A stretch of 64,000 nucleotides of DNA from Gloeopeniophorella convolvens (lineage: Eukaryota; Basidiomycota; Agaricomycetes; Russulales): positions 62,001 through 126,000 of the forward strand of contig WTXD01000065.1 of assembly GCA_022496205.1 (NCBI GenBank), written 5' to 3'. A program made the position numbers and the translations under genes. Shown here one piece after another: positions 57,515 to 64,000 of this stretch (position 1 is its first letter; every line of letters begins with the position of its first letter). The notes beneath the pieces were generated by a model. The model worked only from the letters and a program-made list of their open reading frames with translations. It was not told where the DNA came from and made no database searches.

Positions 57515-58331
57515 CTACAGAGCTTGCACAGGAACCCGATGTTTTGCATGGTAAGGTATGACAAGATAAAGCCTGAGGAATGCGGGTCGCGATGGGATGG
57601 TGGCAGGGCGTACAGTTGCGCACCAGCTGGCGTCCATGACGGCGCGAAACGACGTCATGGGGATAAGGCCGCCGCCCTTGCCCGAGATGTAGATGCCATG
57701 CTTCATCGAGCACGGCAGCGTGACGACGCGCGTGTCGTTCGGAACGGAAGTGCTGCATGGTGATGGGGCAAGAGTGGGTGAGCTGCCGCCAGAATTCGAG
57801 GTAATGTGACCACGCACCCTAGAGCGCGGTGACGATTTGTGCGTGTTTGCATCCAGTGTCATGACGGGCTCCGTTCCGCACGTGGGGTGCCGACGGGCGG
57901 GGAGCCCCGCGTGCAAAGTTGAAGGCAGGGCCGCAGCCCTCACCTGCAGCGGCATAGCCGTACTCGTCAGAGCACGGTGGCGGTCCTTTGCGGCGCGCGA
58001 AGGCGCGTGGGTCCAAGTTCGCGGCGGCAAGCGCATAATAGCGCGTCGGCGTCGAATTTGAGCAAGACACAAGGGCAAGGTCGCCGTCCTCAGTCAGGGG
58101 AAGACTACCGTGTTCTGACAAGCGTGGCAGCGGAGTGAGAGGGCCGTGCGCAAGGATGCGCCGCGGCGTTGTGCTTGAGTGGGACATGACGGCGATTCCA
58201 CCGTTCTCAGTCGGGACCTTGAAGCTGCGTTCTGCCAAGCATAGCGGTGTCATCGTGAGGCGTGCATCAATACACCCCGGGTGTGCGTCACCGCGGTAGA
58301 CGTGTTGCGGCGCATTGCTGCGCCACGTCAC
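57515..58331 (-). CDS. Possible gene of unknown function
   Basis: Not recognised. From 58331 a 170-codon frame reads MTWRSNAPQHVYRGDAHPGC, AERSFKVPTENGGIAVMSHS, LTEDGDLALVSCSNS, YYALAAANLDPRAFARR, GPAFNFARGAPRPS and stops after KHAQIVTAL near 57819. Downstream on the same strand another frame has RVVTLPCSMKHGIYISGKGG and LIPMTSFRAVMDASW (about 57730-57630), which looks like a second exon of the same protein. The join is not resolved. Codon use and the repeated Asp-Gly-Asp-Leu-Ala-Leu-Val style hint at a real but perhaps decaying gene. Confidence 0.35.
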
Positions 58332-58602
58332 GGCCGCACTGCTGCGCGAAGGAATTCGCGACGGCGGGGCGGTGGATTTGGGGACTGCGACTGTGGCGCT
58401 ATACCAAGTTAGTATATACCTTAAGCTGACCAGCCTTGTCCCTCATGGACCTCATGGATCTAGCGTGGGAGGCGTTGAGGAAAGAGGCAGCAGGGGGCGG
58501 AAAAAAGAAACAAATGCGACGTGGCAGCACGCGTCGTGCGATTTCATGCCACGCCGGGTTCTGCCGAGTAGATTACGTGCTATTACATAGGCGCGGAGGG
58601 TG

Positions 58603-58695
58603 AAAAAAAACGGGCATGATGGACGGCGGCGAGGTTTGAACCGAAGGCCTCGGACTTCAAAATAACAAGTGTAATTACCATTGCACTACAGACAC
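58603..58695 (-). ncRNA. tRNA-like Pol III relic with terminator
   Basis: On the minus strand, TAGTGCAATGG (A-box consensus) is followed about 40 nt later by GGTTCAAACC (B-box consensus), and a T8 run 40 nt beyond that (plus 58603-58610) would terminate Pol III. A D-arm can be drawn and the anticodon region contains ATTTTGAAGTCCG, similar to tRNA-Gln(TTG). However, the T-arm carries an extra CCTTCGG between the CGAGG/CCTCG halves, and the acceptor stem does not pair. I read it as a tRNA pseudogene or tRNA-derived SINE head, not a working tRNA. Confidence 0.4.
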
Positions 58696-60259
58696 GGATC
58701 AAAGTGTTGGCAACAGACCGCCCATATAGACTCGTTTGAGGTCTGGAATTGACTTCACCTTATTCTCACTAAGACTCCGACTCGCTGCTCTTCACCTCCC
58801 TCACCGTCTGCATCAGTCCCCACCGTATCCTGCGGTTCTCGCTTTTGCTGACAACATGCTTGCGGGTCTTACCCCTGGCATATGCCTCCCTGTTTCTCCC
58901 ACGCGGCTGCCACTGTTATTGTCTCAGCTGCGCCCCCCTTCCGTCGCTGTGCTGACTCAGTTGTTCACATGCTAAATTGCCAGCGTGCCTTCGGTATTCC
59001 CTGCATCCCCAAGTTACTTCCACGCCCCGCCTTGCCTGCGCTGTCGGCACCCGCCTTGCGTCTGCAACCACTCTGCATCCTTCAGTGTGCTATCCGCACC
59101 ACATTCCGCACCACTCCCTCATCGTCCACTCTGTCTATGGCAGACTGAGAGCGCCGAAGAAGATTTCGATTTGAGGATAGCAAGTCGGCGTGCGCGTGGG
59201 GCGCTCGGGATGTAGAAAAAACGATGCGTTTATTTTGTGTATCGATTCCTGGCTAATATAGCGACTCTATCCCACCTCCATGATATCCTCTATACTCCCT
59301 CCCTCCCTCAACCTTTCCTATGCCGCTGCCGCCACCATCGTCCTCGCCTGCACCGCACCCGCACCCGCCACCGCATCTGTGCCTGCCCCGTGCGTGGCAC
59401 GTCCGTGGCACATGCACTGCTGTGCTGGCGGGCTCTTGCCAGGGACAAGCTCTGCGAAGAGCGATCAGTCCGGGGCCGACGTTTTCACTGCGAGCAGGAA
59501 GTCGTGCGCACCGCGGAGCTCGTCTCAAGCCTTGGTGAGACGCTCGCGGCGCGGCGCAGCAGTGGGCGTGTGCAGGGCTGCTCATGGGCACCGACGCACC
59601 GCCGCTCTTTGTGCTGTAGGCGTCGGACGGCGGCACCTCAACGAAGGCGAATCGTCTTGTGGGCAGCGTGCATTGGGCGCGCAGGCTGGTGACGACGACC
59701 TGCGGGCTCGCAATGCTCAGTGTCGGCGCTTGCACGATATGAGCATTTGCGGACCGCGCGCCCTCGTGCAGCACGTCTCTGCAGTGAGCACGCGCCGCAA
59801 TTAAGTAAAAAAATGTACATATACCTTCAATGATAGTTGAAAATACGCTAGTACAACCCCGATTGTGGCGTGCGTGAACAGTGGGACCTCGTATGCAGCA
59901 GCTCCAACGCCTCAAAGGTTCCGCAGAATGAGGTCCACCTCATGATCATTCATATTTTGGTTGTGACCTAGTGCAAGGTTTTGCAGAGTCGAAACGAGTT
60001 TACGACCACGTTAGACCAAGCATATATGCAGGCTATAATCCCGGACAATATTTCGGGATTTCACAAGGGCGGAAACCCGGCACAAGCTACGCAAAGGATT
60101 CTGACCAACTTGTTATTTATCGCCACTGCAACACAAGCGACTTGCAAGCCCGGACAATACCGGAACGGTTTGCAAATGGCCGGGACCGCGCGGAACCTCC
60201 GAAACTCGGGGCGATGCGCGCGTCGGATCCCTGATGTTGTCGACACTCACAGCTACTCA
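58696..60259. other. Intergenic region, pyrimidine-rich, nothing supported
   Basis: About 1.6 kb. 58740-59150 is C/T-rich and produces overlapping open frames of low-complexity Leu/Pro/Ser. The frames on both strands at 59237-59915 overlap each other and show no motif. Confidence 0.4.
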
Positions 60260-61215
60260 CCCCGCCCGTCCGGCCCACTGCAGTGTCTTCATCGGGCTTT
60301 CCGCATAGATAAATTCCTCGTAAGCAGGTCTATGGGTATCTTATGTCTTGGCACCGCCTGCGCAGCCCGCTCACCCTTCCAGATATGTGCTCAGTGATCG
60401 GTCCAGCCCGCCTGGCCCGTCCAGTGTGCCTGTTAGCTGACATCATATGCCAGAAGGTTGACGCCGCCCACCCAGTCCACCGGGATTGGGAACGTCCTTT
60501 CACCCCGTCCTAATGGACGGCTATTGTCGCCCGCGCGGCCTTCTTTCGTTCCCTTTTCTGTGCATGGTATTGTTCAGCCCGCGCAGCCCGTCCCGATACA
60601 TCCAGACGATATGCGCCGCCAATGCGATGCACATCATAGCCCGTACGGCCCAGCTACCATCTCCTTAAATGTGAGTGGTAGTCTTCCAGCCCGCTGAGCC
60701 CGTCCAGGCGTTCTGCCTCCCATTTGAGTGTCCTCATCTAGCAGCTGTCACCACCCAGGCAGCCTACCCCAATTCCCTTATTTGTCCATAACAACGTGCA
60801 GCCCGCGCAGGCGGCAGCCTATCCCGATGCATCCGGACAACGTGCGTCCCCGGCACGATACGTGTTGTAGCCCGCACGGCCCAGTTACCATCGCCCGAAT
60901 GGTGAGCGGTAGTCTTCCAGCCCGCTGAGCCCGTTCGGGCGTTACGCCTCCTATTTGAGTACCCTCGTCCGACTGTGCATGGTATTGTTCAGCCCGCGCA
61001 GCCCATCCCGATACATCCGGACAACGTGGACCCCTGGCGCGATATGTGTCGTAGCCTGCACGGTCCAGCTACCATCGCCTGAAACGAAACGTGAGCGGTA
61101 GTGTTCTAGCCCACCGAGCCCATCCAAATTTGCATTCTTTCCAGCACATCTACCGGGTCTCGGGTCAGAGGTGGCCGCTAATTTGCCAGCCCGCCCAGTC
61201 CATCTATACATTCCC
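60260..61215. repeat. Degenerate minisatellite with AGCCCGCnnnGCCCGTCC motif
   Basis: Three decayed copies of a 190-225-bp unit begin at about 60575, 60799 and 60990 with CAGCCCGCGCAG...CCCGATAC/GCATCC, each followed by GCCCGYACGGCCCAGYTACCA-like text and AGCCCGCTGAGCCCGT. The shorter motif AGCCCGC..(G)CCCGTCC also recurs outside the units (about 60265, 60405, 61107, 61188). No reading frame is conserved through the copies, so it is not a repeat protein. Confidence 0.65.
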
Positions 61216-61608
61216 CATGAGGCACCATCGTGCGCGACTTGACCACTGAGCCCAGGTACCCACTGCACGCGATGCGCCTTGATGTGTAGGTGCAGACCTT
61301 TGAACGTCTCAAGCTTTCGAGTCTGGTATGCGGCACTGTTGTGTTCGAAGGGCAGCAATTTGGAGGTAAGGCGGTTTGGTCCTGTCGGGAGACTCGAGAG
61401 CAGAAGTGTAGCTGGTGGCGCGCGTTAAGCGTGCCTTGCGCGCACGTCATTGGAGCTCGAAACGTGTCTGATTTATCATATTGATGCTGATGTCAATGTC
61501 AATCGATCCTTATTGATGCGATGCAACTTGTGTAGATTGTCTCTAAGACTAATGTACGAGCACCTCGGCAACTCTACAAGACAATGTAACCACAGTGCTA
61601 GTATACGA
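61216..61608. other. Intergenic region, nothing supported
   Basis: About 0.4 kb, the 3' flank of the next minus-strand gene. Confidence 0.4.
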
Positions 61609-63543
61609 CTAGAGCCCATTGCCCAAATCACCATGAGACTGCCATTCGCCGGTTCCCAACAAGCCACAGCTGTTCGGCAGGGGAGCATCACTGGCGAGAA
61701 GCGCGCTGAGTGATCCGGGAAGGAACTGAGATGACGTTGTCGTGCTCCAGTCGACGTTGTCGGAGAGAGGAGCAGAAAAAGACATGGTGGTGCCAACACC
61801 GGGCACTGTCTGGATGGGGGGAAGTGAGAAGCCGTTGAACGCCTGCTCTTGATCGCCAAAGTTCATTCCCGATGCGTTCGGGGGCTGGAGGGACGGGAGG
61901 CGTAGCTGACCCGGATTGTCTAGGGTAGGCGAGCCAGAAGGGAGAGCATTGGTCGCAGTGGTATCGTCCAGCGGGGCCACAGTTGAACGTGTGCGTGCAC
62001 GCTTGGGCGACGTCCCTCTGTTGTCTGCACGCAGCTGTCCTTCATCCGAGTCGGACTCGCTGTCGCTATCGACCACACTAGCCGTCTTTCGCTTCTTCGC
62101 TTTTGCCTCTGTCTTGCCACGCACACCCTTCTTCTTGGGAGGGTTCTTGGCCTTTGCTGCAGAGCCCGTCAGGCTGATAACGGTGCCGCCGCGCTGGTAA
62201 GCTGCTGCGAGAGGAGCGAGTCGCCACGTTAGGGATATGGGATTGTCGCCAAATGGGTGACGCTTACTATCAGTCACCTGTGCCGCAATGACTGGCTGAG
62301 GCTCCTTCTCAGCAAACTTGAACTTGAACTCATTTTGCTCCACAGCGTAAAGGATCTTGTTCATCTCTTCGACGGTGCGAATCTTCGACAAGTTGATGGG
62401 GGGTATATCAAGCGGCCAACCTTCAATGATAATACCGTGACAGTCGGGTTCACCGTTTGCCCAAGCTGTCCAGTCTAAGCGAACTGACTCCCGCTTGACC
62501 AGTTCTCCTATAGAAAGTGGATGAGAATATAGCGCTCGCGTGAGAAAGATGAATACTCACTGTACGCCTTCCTGAGGAGTGGCATGACCACCGATTTTGT
62601 AGCACTCTTTGTGTCGCCACCATGCTCCTCGGCTGCGACAGTGCGAACAATACCTGAGAGAATTCAGTACAAAAAATCTAGAGAAGGCAGTACAACTTAC
62701 CTGCTATGCCAGCACCGCCGACCGAGAACGCGTCAAAGCGTTTTGCGAGCACGGGGGGGTCAAATTTCAAGTAGCTCTTGATAAAGGTGCCGCCAGCATG
62801 GGACATCTGAGTGAAGGGCGACGCCCATTGATCAGCGTCGCTGCGTCCCCCAATCAAGATATATTCCAGTCCGCTTCGCTGATGGAGATTAGCAAGCTAG
62901 ACTTTGATCAGAGAATTATCGTGGCATGACTTGAAGATCCAGAGCATACCTCAACCCCGACCTTAGCCATCGTGGTACGAACATCGTGGAGTTGCAGCTG
63001 CGGCTTGTCGACGACGCCTGTTTCTCTGAGATCGCGGTTGTCTTGTAACAACTGGATCAGCGTCACTTGGTCGACTTCTGTAACTCCTCGATAATCTCCA
63101 CCCCTTTTGCGAGAGTCGGTGATGATCCGGATTGCCTCGGCCTTCAAACCGGTGGATGCACTAACTTCCCCTGAAGAAAGCGCCACGTTAGCAATCGATG
63201 ATGATGATAGACATGAAGATGATGAAGACTTACATCGTCCATCATCAACGCGCGCTGCGCAGTAGCGGTAGGCATTCTGGATTGTGGGACGGCGACGCTC
63301 CTTGAAGACATGTCCCCCCAGGTGCACCAGGTTGCACGCGTGGTCAAAGGGTATGTTGTGTTCATCAGCAAGAGCTTCTATGATCGTATTGATCTGGTCA
63401 ACGGTGGAAGCTACCGCGGCATTAAGCCTCTGCTTCTTTGCAGCAGCATCTTCCCTCTCCTGAGCACGTTGCTCGCTTGTCTTCGCCACTGTTTCCTTAG
63501 CACGAGTTTTGACTTTGGAGTCCGGTGTTGTTACCACAGTCAT
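61609..63543 (-). CDS. Member of an expanded Agaricomycete protein family of unknown function
   Basis: Start at 63543: MTVVTTPDSKVKTRAKETVA, a Lys/Ala/Glu-rich region, then DQINTIIEALADEHNIPFDH and HLGGHVFKERRRPTIQNAYR. Introns join DDGR to WEVSASTGLKAEAIRIITDS, KVGVE to LANLHQRSGLEYILIGGRSD, and AGGTFIKSYLKFDPPVLAKR / FDAFSVGGAGIAG to IVRTVAAEEHGG. Next come ELVKRESVRLDWTAWANGEP and IIIEGWPLDIPPINLSKIRT. The C-terminal third is disordered, with NLS-like KKKGVRGKTEAKAKKRK, an acidic DSDSESDSDEG and Gln/Pro/Ser-rich sequence. I associate the IQNAYRYC...RTGLEYILI layout with a large, often multicopy mushroom family lacking known function. The basic clusters suggest a nuclear protein. Four short introns; all frames join cleanly. 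Confidence 0.75.
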
Positions 63544-63717
63544 CGCGAGAGCAAAGCGGTGAATTCAAGGAGTTACGACAAGACAGCGAAGGCACGAGAG
63601 AGTGGGGGACTCGGGAAATAACAAGGTGCGTAGCGCGACGTACGGCTTTTATATGGAGCTACCAGGCAACCAACGTAGTCAAAAACAACGATCAACGGGA
63701 CTAGTTCAAACTGCGGA

Positions 63718-63764
63718 CGCGCAAACGCACAGCGTTTGCCGCAAATCAAACATACATTCAACAC
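63718..63764 (-). repeat. Dispersed palindrome-containing repeat, copy 3 (core only)
   Basis: On the minus strand: GTGTTGAATGTATGTTTGAT, then TTGCGGCAAACGCTGTGCGT followed by TTGCG, matching the 5' part and palindrome of copies 1 and 2. It lies about 175-220 bp upstream of the start codon at 63543, with CCATATAAAAGCC (minus strand, about 63640-63655) between, so here it occupies a promoter position. The rest of the long copies is absent. Confidence 0.6.
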
Positions 63765-63869
63765 AAACTGCGATTGACAGCCGGTCAGCGAGCTACACGA
63801 CATGTGAGGAAATTGGACTGTACTAACCACCGGTCCAACGACCCTGGCCTACGGACGCTGTCAGAGGAA

Positions 63870-64000
63870 AATGTTATAAAAAAGGGATAGGGTGAAAAAG
63901 TGAAAGCTCACAGCAACAAAAGTCTTGGTGACATGACAGCAATGCGGCATTCAGTTCATGAGGAACTTCAAGGCCTTCACCGTGCCAGCGTTAAAGCCCA
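63870..64000 (+). other. Possible 5' end of a further gene at the right edge
   Basis: TTATAAAAAAGGG (about 63874-63886) is a good TATA box, and several ATGs follow within 100 bp. One frame gives MRNFKAFTVPALKP up to the edge; another starts MTAMRHSVHEELQ. Too little is present to name it. Confidence 0.25.

Noticed and set aside
59237..59915. Large overlapping frames on both strands
   Set aside because: Mutually overlapping, no motifs, GC-biased composition; no splice context.

Overview
The window reads as nuclear DNA of a filamentous basidiomycete, most likely an Agaricomycete. Genes are split by many short GT-AG introns (those I could place are about 48-85 nt). The recognisable proteins are fungal (Sec31, Gpn2, GtaA-type glutaminase, Hap3/NF-YB, an EZH-type histone methyltransferase, Atg18), and several unknown families are ones I know mainly from mushroom and polypore genomes. 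No rRNA, convincing functional tRNA or CRISPR array was seen. Splice sites given are read by eye from frame continuity and GT/AG signals, not from transcripts.

Layout. 1-8.1 kb is a minus-strand housekeeping block: the 5' end of sec31, gpn2, a membrane-anchored GtaA-like glutaminase and a conserved-looking protein of unknown function. At 9.45 kb lies a two-exon gene for a 43-aa secreted peptide with dibasic KR sites. From 13.4 to 23.9 kb four tandem plus-strand paralogues encode Cys-rich single-pass membrane proteins sharing one architecture and a C-terminal NQ-(Y/F)-x-G-(L/F)-P-x-V tail. A mariner-like MITE and a dispersed palindromic repeat lie between them. From 25.3 to 33.4 kb come an unknown gene, hap3, an EZH2 homologue (PRC2) and, divergently, atg18.

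From 34.8 to 55.1 kb eight plus-strand copies of an NmrA-like/isoflavone-reductase-like NAD(P)-binding gene form an expanding and decaying cluster. Copies 1, 2, 3 and 7 read as intact; copies 4, 5, 6 and 8 carry frameshifts, stops, deletions or a lost start codon. An unknown gene with an acidic C-terminal tail, a CACTA-like MITE with very long inverted repeats, and a decayed LINE split by LTR-like DNA lie between copies 6 and 8. From 55.1 kb to the end the window is gene-poor: fragments, a tRNA-like Pol III relic, a degenerate minisatellite, and at 61.6-63.5 kb a member of an expanded Agaricomycete family of unknown function whose upstream region carries a third copy of the palindromic repeat.

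The genes do not form one pathway. The picture is conserved housekeeping and regulatory islands (trafficking, GPN GTPase, CCAAT factor, PRC2, autophagy) separated by fast-evolving tandem families and transposon debris. The least explained parts are the four-gene Cys-rich membrane array, the small KR peptide, and the shared palindromic element.
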